NCBI GenBank assembly: GCA_037783415.1
Contig: JAZGTN010000065.1
Location: 62,001 to 126,000 of the forward strand
Origin: Leptasterias polaris
Lineage: Eukaryota > Echinodermata > Asteroidea > Forcipulatida > Asteriidae
Direction of reading: 5' to 3'
DNA length: 64,000 bases
Under the pieces are notes generated by a model. The model worked only from the letters and a program-made list of their open reading frames with translations, was not told where the DNA came from and made no database searches. The translations under genes and the position numbers were made by a program. Positions 45,703 to 57,900 of this stretch are shown here, piece by piece (position 1 is the first letter of the stretch; every line of letters starts with the position of its first letter).

Positions 45703-46600
45703 TAATAAAGTGGATAACTGTGTGGGAAAAGGAGAAGGCAAAAACAAAAGGTTATTAGTCATTTCCTTCTTGGATATTCAAACCATGGGGCTGAGTGGTC
45801 TTTATGCGCCTTATCGAAAGTTTTTCCCTACTCAGACAGACAGTATCTCTGCAGTTACCAAGTAAAAAATTGTTTTTTTGGCGACAGTTATAAAATCATC
45901 CAATTGCTATTGTGCCATACCGCATTTTTAGAATCAGACTTTTTTTTTTCCTTTAAAAAAGTTCCTTGGGAGCCACAAATCAAAAAAAAAGGTAAAGAAT
46001 ATTTCACATTGTAATATTGTATGTAGTAAGAGTAAACTTTCAATAACAATATAAGATTTATAATAAAAAAAGAAGAGAAAAAAGGAGCATTTGAACCATC
46101 AATTTCAATTTCCTTTGATTAACTAAGGATGTTCCGCCCCCAACTTGACAATCGCACCAACTAAAAATTGGGATAGTTGGGACTGGTCCCAACTTGAGTG
46201 TTCAAGTTGGCGCGTCCCAACTGTAGTTGGGACAGTAGTAATATATCGATCCATTAAGCCCCGCCTCCTTACGAGTTGACCAATCACAGCCGCGAAACCC
46301 GATCACCATTAGTGCAAAGATCACCAAACGGCTCAAATGGTGATCAGATTTTGCGGTTGTGATTGGTCAATGAGAAATGGGCGTGGCTTAATGGATCGGT
46401 GTATTGTACAGGGTACTTGATTACAAGCGGAGCAAGCAGGGGGAGCTATCTGCACTTGCAGGTTGTTTGTGTGATAGCAGAATCCCAGAAATTGTTTACT
46501 TTTGAAGGAAGGTCGATCAAAAAAGTAGACTTTTATTCTCACCTCCTTTATAGGTTTTTTTTTAATGAAAAGGTTGGCACCAAAACCACATATTGTAATA

Positions 46601-47086
46601 GGGAGGTTTCGCATACGAACGGATACGGTTAATGCGACGGATACGTCATCATTATGACATCATACGCTACTCGCTATCCGCTATACGTGCAGACGACACT
46701 GATATCCCGCTTGCTACACGTAAGTAAAAAACACGTAGGAAAACTCGAACTTCTAGTAATTCTCCTGTATTTGTTTCCAAATATGTTTGAATAGTATCAA
46801 AATAAATGAATCACTGAACATGTACGTGTCATTTTGTTGATTTCTAAAGACTTTGAAATACGAAAAAATGCACTGTTTCTTCGTCATTTTCCTCTAAAGC
46901 TATGAACATAAGCTCGTCTATGGAAGATGCCATGTTGAACAGCGCCACCAAGTGCTGTGCTGGAACAGCGAACAGTGCCACCAAAACGCTGGGATTGCAA
47001 AACAACAGAAAGGCTGCTAACGGTTACGGATAGCTAAACGTATGCGTATGCGTATGCGTATCCGTTCGCGTGCGAAACCTCCCTAA
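46601..47086. mobile_element. TIR element, TAGGGAGGTTTCGCA ends
   Basis: TAGGGAGGTTTCGCATACGAA at the left and its inverse at the right. GTATGC/GCATAC words are repeated near the right end. Confidence 0.8.
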
Positions 47087-47314
47087 TGACAAATTTCACA
47101 CTCATTTACTATTCTAAAGCCAGACTGGGCTCAAAACCCACATAATTAATGAACGAGTTCAGGAGGCGGAGCTCCACGCCCGCATGTCACAGTCCCCAAG
47201 ATCGATCACGGTTCCTTTCACGGACGGAGGCTATCCTGTACAGTCATGACAGTACAGCCTGTATGTGTACACTGTAGTGTAGAGTTCTATGGGCGATCCG
47301 AATACAGTTGGGAC

Positions 47315-48700
47315 TAGCCCTGGACGATATCGTAAATTTTGACTGGCGATATATCGTCGGGTAAATATCGCCGATATGTCAATATATCGTGAAAAATTTT
47401 TGAACACGGAAAAAACCAGTTTTACGGCAGGGAGAACATGAACAATAAAATAAACAAACAAGACATGACTGTATGGACAAGACATGACTGTATGGATAAA
47501 CCGCTGAGATAAAATCACTGAATTTAATATCCATATTCCATGAAAACAGAACGTCTTACATTTTGGTGTGCTTTTTATCACTGTTCCGACACAATTAATT
47601 CATGGTTTCTCTTCCACATGATTGAACGTTGCGATATCTAAAAGCTGATGCCTCGATTTTTATACCGATGCGTATGTATGTACATCCATGTGCACGTTAT
47701 GTAAATACGTTATCCCGACGTTTCCCGACCACGTGGTGATTTCTCACCAAGGGAACTTCCCTTGCCTTTTCGCTCCCACGGCTACACGCCCTTCCTTCAT
47801 CCCCTAAGTACATGTATAAAGTTAACCACGTTATGAGCAAGCAACATCCGCGGGATCGAGGTGATAAATACTAAAGGATACTGAGCACTGTGAGAAGCAT
47901 TACGTCATAATTATTCACACCAATCGGCCAATTGGAAAGCGTCCAGTCAGAAATCAGCCAATCAGCCTGCAGGGCTCGAATTTGGGGAGAAAATCCACAA
48001 GACTACAGGGCTTGTAGCTCAAAATCTTTACTGGACCAGCCATTTTTTTACAAGACCAGATTCAAAATGTGAAAATAAAAAAAAAAAAATTGCTGCCACA
48101 GTTTAACATGCATTTGACTGCTTTTATATGAACCAGAACTGAGACAAGAGAGAGAAGAGTATACTTGATTACTCATAGAATCGAAAGATAATTTATCAGA
48201 CCCAAAGTCAACATTTGAACATAATTTGTTTATGTTATTCAATTGAAAAACACAAGACCATCGGACTTGTTAGGTCACTGGCCCAACACTAAAATTACTG
48301 GCCTCGGGCCTGTGGTCCAGTGTAAAATTCGAGCCCTGAGCCTGTGCCAATCACGTTTGTGCTTCGGCAATACCATGAAGAAAGACAACCATGGCTAGAT
48401 GGGAAGACACATTGTGTCCAGGAGTTTCCTTCGCGCATTGATAATTTATAATGCCGGCCATCCATTCAACTGCGTCTGGTTTAAAAAAAAAAAATCTCTC
48501 GTTTACGAATGATGTAGGGTTGGTAGCCGTCCTAAAAATGGAGTGGCCTAAAAGAGGCATTCTTTAGAACCATATCGTACATTTTTTTTAATATCGTGAA
48601 TATCGCGATATTTCGATAGTTTTAAAAACGATCATCGATATTGACGATATTGTTTCAATATCGTATCGCAACGATAATATTGTGATATCGTCCAGCGCTA
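47315..48700. mobile_element. hAT-like non-autonomous element, 8-bp target duplication
   Basis: Inverted ends TAGCSCTGGACGATATCG, flanked by GTTGGGAC at 47307-47314 and 48701-48708. TAGNG-like ends plus an 8-bp duplication fit the hAT superfamily. The interior is rich in ATATCG words. No transposase frame. Confidence 0.85.
47970..48338. mobile_element. CAGGGCTCGAA-type element nested in the hAT-like element
   Basis: 369 bp, very similar to 32818-33186 and in the same orientation. Flanked by GCCTG, offset by one base at the right end. Confidence 0.85.
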
Positions 48701-49020
48701 GTTGGGACGCCCCAACTTGAACACTCAAGTTTGGACCGGTCCCAACTATAGTTGGGACGATTGTCAAGTTGGAACGGAACAAGGACGTGGAGAATCCCGT
48801 CCTCTAAAAGTCTAAACTAAAGCAAGACTACTTGGCGTAGGACTGTAGGCAGTAATTACCGGTAAGTTTTTATCTTTTTTTCTTCAAAATAATTTTCTCA
48901 ATGATGTTTTGAGTATTATGGTTGGATTTGTTAGACATTGAAGATTAAGCCCATGTTCTTAGAATTTGTTTCATGATTTTTGAAAGTGGTAAAAATTGGG
49001 CAAATCTGGTGACTAGTCTA

Positions 49021-50578
49021 TACACCTATCAATTGTATGACGCACTATGAGACCCCCGGGGATGGTGCGTCACTGTCCATATGTGGGGACGGATTTGCGT
49101 GTCCAAAGACCCACCCTGAGTCAAAAAATTGACACACTTGTTGCAGATTTGGACGGTCTTCCGAACGTTTTTTTGACTCACCTTTCGCGGATAGCAACGC
49201 ACCACCGACGGACAAATCGACGCACATAATCGCTTGCTATGCTGCAAACGATGCACGCGCAGTGAATACCAAGTATTTCAACCTTGTATGTACGAGTTTC
49301 CCGGCACACATGCTGAAAATACATGGCAAGTGTATGCACGAGGCGAGAATGTACTACTTGATCTTCGAGACGTGCGGTTCCCAACGCACTAGCTATCAAA
49401 CACACGAAATAATAGAGAGGGAACCAGTCTACTAAATAATGCATCTTCGTATCCATCCGTGACTCGACGATCGACCCCCAGTATCGTGCATGTGAGAGAT
49501 ATAATATACCACGGGGCAGAGGTTGACAAAACCACCGCGCCATGAATTACATGTGACTAAATAACACACATCCTCGTACATTTATGACGTAGTGCTTCTC
49601 ACAGCGCTGTATTCATCACCGCGATCCCGCGGATGTGCTTGCTCTACCTAACGTGGTAAACTTTATAGTTAGGGGGCGAAGGAATGGCGTGTAGCTGTGG
49701 GAGCGATAAGGCAAGGGAAATTCCCTTGGTGAGAAATCACTGCGTGGTCAGAGATGTTTTTACACAGTGCGTGAGCAATACTGCAGTTTTCGTTTGTCAA
49801 ACTCAAATACACACGAAGTGATGGGGGATATTCACACGACTTCGACTCTGCGGGATGTTGTGCTTATAAAGATCGTGAAGGATTATCTCTCGGTCGGTAA
49901 ATTTTTGGAAACAACATGAAACAACAAGGATTTACAAAATACACTGACACAGGTACATGTACAGTCTCGATGTTAATTGTCAAAACATTTGGGCTTCCTT
50001 ATACATTGTCTTTGTTGTTCGTGTATTTTAGAACAAATTCACTTGCCGCTGACAAACGGTTAACCGTTTAGAAAAGTTTGAAACGGATAGTAAATTAAAC
50101 GTACATGTATGGTCACAGGCTTACCTCGTATCCATCTATGACTCGACAATCGACCCCCACTATCGTGCGTGTGAGAGATATAATATACCACGGGGCCGAG
50201 GATGACAAAACCACCACGCCATGATGCACATGTGTATTGGGCTTGGGCAAAAGGCTTGCTATGTGCAGTGTGGAAAATAAACGGCCGTCTGAGCTGGCAT
50301 GTGGTGATCGCTGACTTTCGGGCGGTAAATTCCCGACCCTCAGGCAACATAAATGTTAACAAAATAATACCAACATCATTTTACACAGGCGGGGAGGGTA
50401 GGTGCATTTTTATTCTCCACTAAATAAACAAAATAAATGTTGAAATGGACATCGACGGACCATGACTGACCACTATTGGACTTGACGTACCCACAGTCAC
50501 TTTTTCCGAGAGTAAAGACGCAAACTTGACGCACCATCCCAGGGGGTCTCATAGTGCGTCATACAATTGATAGGTGTA
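49021..50578. mobile_element. 1.56-kb TIR element, TACACCTATCAATTGTATGA ends
   Basis: About 51-bp inverted ends with two mismatches or so. The interior holds a direct repeat (GACTCGACRATCGACCCCC to ACCACGCCATGA, at 49460-49545 and 50130-50225) and a stretch shared with 47700-47950. Confidence 0.85.
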
Positions 50579-50718
50579 TTAAAGTCTGTCAACATTGGTC
50601 GAAATTGCACGTTTTGGCACGAATGGTCGAATCTCGTGCTCATTGTCTCGTAACCCTCCGGGCTAAAGCCCGTCGGGAGAGGAGGGTTACGATTATCGCA
50701 ACTATGTCATGGCAGGCA

Positions 50719-50900
50719 CAGTGCATAAGGTTTATCGCGAATAGCAAAATACCAAGAGAGGGCGCTGTTTTGCCGCGCATGATAGTGTAGTGAAAGGGGG
50801 CAACCTGGGAACTCGCGCACGACGACCGACTGTAGCATTTGCCCCCTCTGCCCTCCCATGATCCATTGCGATTCTGAATCGCGATAAACCTTATGCAGTG
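50719..50900. mobile_element. TIR element with TGCATAAGGTTTATCGCGA ends
   Basis: About 182 bp; the inverted ends are nearly perfect. The interior contains a GAGGGCGCTG word seen in other elements here. Confidence 0.75.
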
Positions 50901-50978
50901 AGTTTCAGCGACAGCATGCATAGACTACATCATCATGTACACACTATAGTATCGTAGGACGCCCTGTATTCAGGGCGT

Positions 50979-52857
50979 CCCTGAAATCGAGGCAAATCTT
51001 TTACCTCTCTGCGCGCGATGTAAACAGTCCCTAGATACAATTTTTGTGGTTTGACTTGCCAAGCAAAGAGTCTCCTCTCATTTGACCAAAACTTAGAAAC
51101 ATGAAAGGCTCCACTGGTTAGTTGCACTTGTAAATGCAAAAAGTTGTGGTATTTTAGGCATTTCTGCAAGGTACAAAAATATGTCATACTGTCGGGGCCA
51201 TAAAAAAAAAAAATTCCCACTGAAAATGTTTCATCAAACACTTTTTCAATTCACAATTCACGATGATCAAATCATGTGACTGAACATTCTGCTGAGCATT
51301 CTGGGGGAAAAAATACAGAGGCTTAAAGAAGCCATGTGCCTTATATCATTTTCTAATAGTCTGGATAATTTTTTTTTGTAACACTCTATCATTTTTGTTA
51401 TTAATATTAAAATTTAAACATCAGCTTTGTGATTCGATTATCACTGTTTATTTATATGCTTTATTATAAATGTTAAGAAACATAAAAAGACACAAAACTA
51501 AATAAAAATAAGATTTGAAAGCCAAGAATTATTTACATTTTTTTATTATTTTTTTAAAAGTTTTTGAAAAATACCATGGTTATTTTTTAAACTAAATAAA
51601 AAATATGTTGAATAAAATGAAGAAAACTGCTGGCTATAGAGTCATACACTAAGTCTCACAGAACACTTGTAGTCACTGCAGATGTTTCTTCCACGTATGG
51701 CTTCACCCGGACACCATACTTTCTTGTTTGCATCGAAAACAGGTCAAACTCAAAACAAATGGGACGCTATTGAAGTCATCGAAGATCGGTGCGTGGTGTG
51801 AAAGTTTCAATGTCCATCACGTTTTAATATATGTTTGCATATTTCTTATAAACAAAGGAAGGTAATTAGGGCATCAGTTGATTATGGAATATTTTTATTT
51901 TTTTTCAATTCAAAGAAAAAGGCATACTACATCGAAAACCGGACAGGGGAGGATACACACTACTATAGTTATAGTAGGCCTAAGTACTATTATGTAGCTG
52001 CAAGTTTCAGGATGTGTCACATCTCAGCCAAATGTTGCGTACAGACTGATTGTCTGTTGAAAATACTGCAATTTAATGGAACACAAATTTCAAGGGATTC
52101 TAAAAACTAAAATCTTTACGTTCAAATCTTTCTTACATCAAAGATTAATCATAGATTTACTTACGTTACGATTACGACTTCACTCTCGATGCCATTCCCC
52201 TGCCGCCATTGTTCACTAAAAACTAACTATGATAATTTATTTCACCAAGTTCATAACGAGTCATGTCATTGGGTCCATCGTCTTACCGTGGAATTAATTG
52301 CCCAATCAGACGTATCGTACTGCTTTAGTTCTCCATCATCAAAGCTCCCTGGTAAACATCTTACCATTGGCCAGAATATCCTGCTCAGGTCCTTTTTGTC
52401 CAATCGGCGACGCTTTTGTATAATGTGTCACACTATACTATAGCACGTATTGGGGAGGAGCAGTGTTTTGACTCAATGTTGTCAAGAACTTAGAAGCAAG
52501 AAGACACTAAAACAATGCAGTTGTGTTTGTAAAATTGTAAGTAATATTCAGACTAAATGTTTAGTTGCAGGGTAATTGCAGGATTATCTGAACCTTTTAT
52601 ATAGAACTAGAACACTCCGGAAAGGACTTGCTCTCTCAACATGATCATGCTCAACATTTCCTCAATCAATCACCACATCTGCAGAGACTATCATGAGAGA
52701 CTGCATCACTACACTCATCAAACAATCAGTCATTCTTTTACTGCTTCTCTTGCAATGCATATTATTTTGTGCAGGTTGCACAGGGCAGGCCTGGAATTAC
52801 AGTTACACGGAGGCCACGGAGGCCATGGCCTTCGTTGCCCCTGGTCTTGGCCTTGGT
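50979..52857. other. Intergenic sequence without a recognised gene
   Basis: AT-rich, with homopolymer runs and short unsupported frames. From about 52790 it becomes the repeat into which the fold-back at 52858 is inserted. Confidence 0.5.
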
Positions 52858-53532
52858 TAGCCCCATTTATAGTGCCAATACTCTGCCCCCCTCTGGACTT
52901 CCTCCGATCCTTGGCCCTACGCCCATGTACCTCCAGAAGGTGGGATAATTTTTCGAATATAAACTCACGTTTTTATGCCGAGATCTTTTTCCCCAGTCGT
53001 CACTCATTGTATCCGATTTGTGAAAAGCACATTAAAACGCCATTGTGCAACCTCGTTTTGGTGTAATTTTGAAGAAATTCTGAGGCGTTACTGCCACCGA
53101 TTTGACTGCCCGGCATCCATTTTGTTGATCGGTTGATTTCAACAGGGGGCGCCCTGCGCTAGGGCATGCTGGGATAGGCAGGGGAACATCTCCCATGCCC
53201 TAGCGCGCGAAAGGGTCCCTTGCCTATCCCATAATGCCCTAGCGAAGGGCGCCACCTGTTGAAATCAACCGATCAACAAAATGGATGCCGGGCAGTCAAA
53301 TCGGTGGCAGTAACGCCTCAGAATTTCTTCAAAATTACACCAAAACGAGGTTGCACAATGGCGTTTTAATGTGCTTTTCACAAATCGGATACAATGAGTG
53401 ACGACTGGGGAAACTATCTCGGCATAAAAACGTGAGTTTATATTCGAAAAATTATCCCACCTTCTGGAGGTACATGGGCGTAGGGCCAAGGATCGGAGGA
53501 AGTCCAGAGTATTGGCACTATAAATGGGGCTA
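52858..53532. mobile_element. 675-bp fold-back element with 9-bp target duplication
   Basis: Two nearly identical inverted arms of roughly 280-300 bp surround a short centre at about 53165-53230. Ends TAGCCCCATTTATAGTGCC. Flanked by GGCCTTGGT at 52849-52857 and 53533-53541; the unoccupied site is at 25556-25564. The same frame can be read from both arms and is not a gene. Confidence 0.92.
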
Positions 53533-53654
53533 GGCCTTGGTGCCCCTTCAAAAGTTTCCCATAGACTTTATGATTTTCCAATACAAGTGCCCTTTGCAAA
53601 ATCAAAATGGCCTTGCCCTTTCAGAGATGAAATTCCAGGCCTGACAGGAGTAGT

Positions 53655-54043
53655 GTTGTTGGGCGCAAACTTCAATCCTCGCGCAAACTTCAGCCTCCGC
53701 TGAGCGCGCAAACTTGGTCATTTTTCTGTGATTTATATTTCAAACATCAAACTTTGATTTAATGGATCTTTATTTCTAATGTCATGATGCCATCATAATG
53801 TCATTGTTCAGGTGCTATCTTGATGAAGGTTCAATTTTCTGATTGATTTCAAGGTTTAGCTCAGTTTCATTTTAAAGTTATGCTGCAGAGAAGAGTTTGA
53901 ATGAATACCACAAACTTCATCCGCACACGCAAATTTGCCGCACGCAAATTTCACTCCTGCAAGCTTAAAGTTTGCGCGGCCCATCTTGAAGATTGCGCAC
54001 GCAAGCTTCAAGCTTGCGCGGGCGGCTTGTTTGCGCCCAACAG
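53655..54043. mobile_element. TIR element with TGTTGGGCGCAAAC ends and GCGCAAACTT subterminal repeats
   Basis: Inverted ends TGTTGGGCGCAAAC. Further GCGCAAACTT / GCAAGCTTCA / GCACGCAAATT words lie just inside both ends, as often seen where a transposase binds several sites. Confidence 0.75.
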
Positions 54044-54718
54044 TGTGACTGAGATTGAGGGGGGGTGGGGGTTGACACTTCAGTCAGTGAATGTCTACAG
54101 TGACACAGACAGTGACACTGACGGTGACGACGCCTTTTTAAAATTAATTTCAACCGGATACACTCACAGTCGCTGTTTTCAACATTAAACACTATATTTA
54201 TAACATTTTATTATAATTTATTATTAATATTATTAATAAATAAAAATATTGGCATGATTGGGCATGCAGAACACTCGGTAAACCTGAAAGATAATGCTCT
54301 CTCTCTCTTGACTTCAGTACATTTATGATTTAGTTGCTTTCGTGTGACATGCTTCCTTGAGGCTCAAGTTGAGCTGAGGGCGCTCTGAATGTTGGCTTTT
54401 TATATTGCACAGATGTTTTGATTGTGAAAGTCTGGTTTGTTCCCTGGGTCATGTTTTTTTTCTTCTTTTGATACAAATTGGGCTGATTATAAATTATTTT
54501 GTATTTTATATAGCTGGGCCAATCCAATCGGTGGGGAGATTCTATAGTTGGAACCGTTCCAAAGATCTCTACACAGACTTCCCTTACAATGTCCGACATT
54601 GTCGGTGTACACTATGTATGCTCTATGGTTGGTGTATGCAACATGTTTTCAGAAACAGTATTTCAATGTAAATGTGCTGATTTAATTAATTTCTCCACTT
54701 TCCAGTTTGTTCTTGCAG

Positions 54719-54888
54719 GTATCACAGGCAGATCTGACGAATACATCAAACCGTTGTTCTGTGGAAAAAACTTACACATCAATTACATCACTTCACACCG
54801 TATCCTGAAAGTCTCTTCGAAGCAGTGCGTTTTCTTTCTAGAGGTGCATGTGAATTTTCGTGCGACCTGAATTGAAAGATTGAACGCA
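54719..54888 (+). promoter_or_regulatory. RIC8: RIC8 5' untranslated part of the first coding exon
   Basis: TTTGTTCTTGCAG at 54706-54718 is a strong acceptor, so the start-codon exon probably begins at 54719 with 170 untranslated bases and follows a non-coding first exon upstream. Inference from the splice signal. Confidence 0.5.
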
Positions 54889-54978
54889 ATGGAGGCACTT
54901 ATAATATCCATGATTCCAGCATTTGATGCCAGAAATGAGGCTGACATTTGCAACAAACTCCAAGAATTCAACAAAGAG
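54889..54978 (+). CDS. RIC8: RIC8 coding exon 1
   Basis: Thirty codons from MEALIIS to NKE, with donor AGAG/gtaaga in phase 0. The upstream in-frame TGA at 54868 supports this ATG. Confidence 0.93.
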
Positions 54979-57900
54979 GTAAGACCAGGTGGTGATTTTG
55001 ACCTATATTGAAACAGACTCGAGTTCTGGGGCCATTTACATGTCACTGATCAGTGATACTGCAAAGAATTCTGCGCTACGATGCCCTGTAAAGTTCGTTG
55101 TTTCTACGGGCCATAGCAGATCGTAAGCGCAGAATTCCATGGTAAGCAGTGCCGTAGAGCACAAAAAGTAGCTAAGCACAATTACAATTTTCTCACTAGA
55201 ATTTAAGGTTCCCGGCTAAGCAGAAAAGGGTTTTCCGCTTAAAGGTGCTGCATACGTTTGGTAATTGGAGCCTACTGATTGTGTTTATCCTATATAAATG
55301 CAGGTTATAAATACAATGAAACTAACCTGTGAAAATTTCACTTCAAAAGGTGGTCGCGTTTTTGAGATATCACCAAAAAACCGGAGCGAATATTTCCACG
55401 CAGGAAGAATATTCCCCATAGGAATACACAGTCTGAGAAGCGTTTCTGACAGAAACGTTTCTCAGATTCAAATTTTGGGGAATAAAAAGTGATATATTTT
55501 CCCATAACCGTAGTACTTTGAAGTTAAAAGTTTCTCAAAATTCATTATACTACCCAAAGCTGCTGTACTTCTTACCAAGTAAGTTTTTATTGCCATTAAT
55601 TTTCAGAGTCATTACCAAACGTGTACTGTGCCTTTAAGCAGCTCTATGAAATTGGGCCCTGGTGGCTACATCATCTGGTGTGGGTTCGAATCCCGGTCAT
55701 GACACGTTTTCTCTGACCATTCAATATCATTCACTGTGGTTATGAGTGATTGATAAACTATGCGAGCCTGCAATATGATCTCATATGGTGCATCCACACA
55801 GGAGTGCAACCCTCCCACTGTGTGACCCTTCAATATCATCCATTGTGGTTTTTATGAAAATCTGTTTTATTATTTTCAGAACGCTCAGACGTTTACTTTT
55901 CCAGAACTGGGAAGTGAAACTAAAAAGGTAAGCCAAACATTTAATAAGTCAAACATGAACATCAAATTTAGGCAACACCAGAGTTTGCCCCTTGTGTTTT
56001 CTGTTTCTAGCCAGTGGGACCAGTTACAATGTAGTTTGTCTTTTCACTATCATTCCGTCATCTTTTTCACTAGTTCATATTTCATATTAACCCTCTTGCT
56101 GTCTGACCATTCAATGCCATTCACTGTGGTTTTGAATGATAGATAAGCTATGCCAGCCTTGCAATATGATACCATGAGGGAATGCATGTACACAGTACAC
56201 AGTTAGTTCTGTGCACAGTTGTGCCACCATACACAACTTTGGCAGTTGAATGGTTTCAAATGGTTGGTCAACTCACTTGAAAATGTTGCGAACAGTAGGG
56301 GGTTAAAATGACCACGTGGAGTTATTAGACTACATGTAGGCAAGTCTCGTGCACATTTGAACAATGGGACATGCTCTAAATGCACGAGTTTGTTTGCTGC
56401 ATGCGTTAAAGCAATGTACGTGGCACAAAAGTGGTCCCAATACTTTTCGAATGCGCGTGAGACTTACATCATGTACCTCGTCTTTATGCCTAGAACCGTA
56501 ACCGATCTAGGCATAAATTGCACTGGGATTTATTTATTTTTTCCTTCAAGAAAATTTCAAGGGATGCATTTTGTTGTGTTTTGTAACTCGGCCAGCCCCT
56601 CGGTCGTAAGCCGCGGCCAATAATCATGCTGGAATTCTACTCTTATCTTTGTGCTGAGAACAATCGGAAACAAGCGCTCATAATCCTGGTTTGTCAGACA
56701 AAACATAGGTCTAGAATTGGGATTACTCAGTATCTCCAGTAAACAATCAATGTTTCCAGCCTCTTTTGTCCCCCTCAGTGCCCAGCCAATGAAGGAAAAC
56801 TTCCCACCTTATGGGAATGAAATACATGTATCAGGCCAGCATGCCTTAAAAAAGGTCCTTTCACTTGAGACAATTTTTAACGAGAGACCTTGACTAAAAT
56901 CATATCTACTTCTATAAGGTTATCTACATCTTATATGTTAAAAAATCAAATTTCAATCATGTGAAAGCTATCCTTCTTAAATAATAACCAAGGACATTTG
57001 CTATTTTTAACAGAGATCCAGGGGTCGATTTCACAAAGCACTAAGATTCATCTTAAGACGAGTTATCAGTATTACCATAGTGATTTGTATTGTGACATCA
57101 CTCTTTGCTAAGCAACTACGATGGATTTGCAGTTACGATCAATCTTAACTCTTTGTGAAATCGAGCCCTGACCTCTTAAAAGTAGCAGCCATGTTAAAAT
57201 CACCTTGATATGTAGTGTGAAACGGTTCCTGTGGCATTAACCAAGGACCCTTGCTATGGCGCTATTATTATTCTCACGCACAGAACATGTCACTAGTAGA
57301 AGAAGGTGTTCGGTGAATGAACAATCATGACCTTATCGAAAAATGAGGGATGTTGGTAAATTTGTATTTTAACCCTAACTCCCAAAGCGTTTTTACTAGA
57401 ATCCATCCCTAACCCAACACATTCCAACAGCTTATACTACCATGCGATGGGAACTGTACCCAATCTTAGGGGGACGATACACAACCTAACAAACTCCAAC
57501 AGGCCTTTTTTGTTTGATTTTGTTGGAGTGTGTACACTTGGCATGTGCAAAATTTGATCAGTGAAATCACACAGTACCCAACGTAACATAATCCAACAAC
57601 TATCTCATTAGACCATGGAGGAAAGAGCAATGCCAGACATGTACATTTTACACATCCACCATACCCACTCAAACAAATTCCAACACCATTACTTGGCAGC
57701 AAGGATACACAATCCCACAGAATCAAACACCCAATCCTAACTTCACTGTACTTAACCTAACAAAATTAAACACTTTGCCCTGTTTGAATTTGTAGGGTTA
57801 GGGATTGTTAGGGTTAAGAAGTCATATGAAAACTTAAATGATTACAATTGAATGAAGTGACAAACAACCAGCACCCATTACTGAGGACCTTTGTTACTGG

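Larger units (their letters stand above)
46131..48780. mobile_element. Outer TIR element (GTTCCGxxCCAACTTGACAAT ends), heavily nested
   Basis: Inverted ends of about 100 bp rich in CCAACT/AGTTGG. Within it lie a GATCCATTAAGCC element (46240-46410), a GGAGGTTTCGCA element (46601-47086), and a hAT-like element (47315-48700) that itself contains the CAGGGCTCGAA element at 47970. Confidence 0.8.

Noticed and set aside
49021..50578. Transposase within the 1.56-kb TIR element
   Set aside because: Only short frames without recognisable motifs are present; direct repeats account for much of the interior.
52641..53489. Matching protein frames of about 75-140 codons on opposite strands
   Set aside because: They are the same sequence read from the two arms of the fold-back at 52858-53532, with no homology or splice support.
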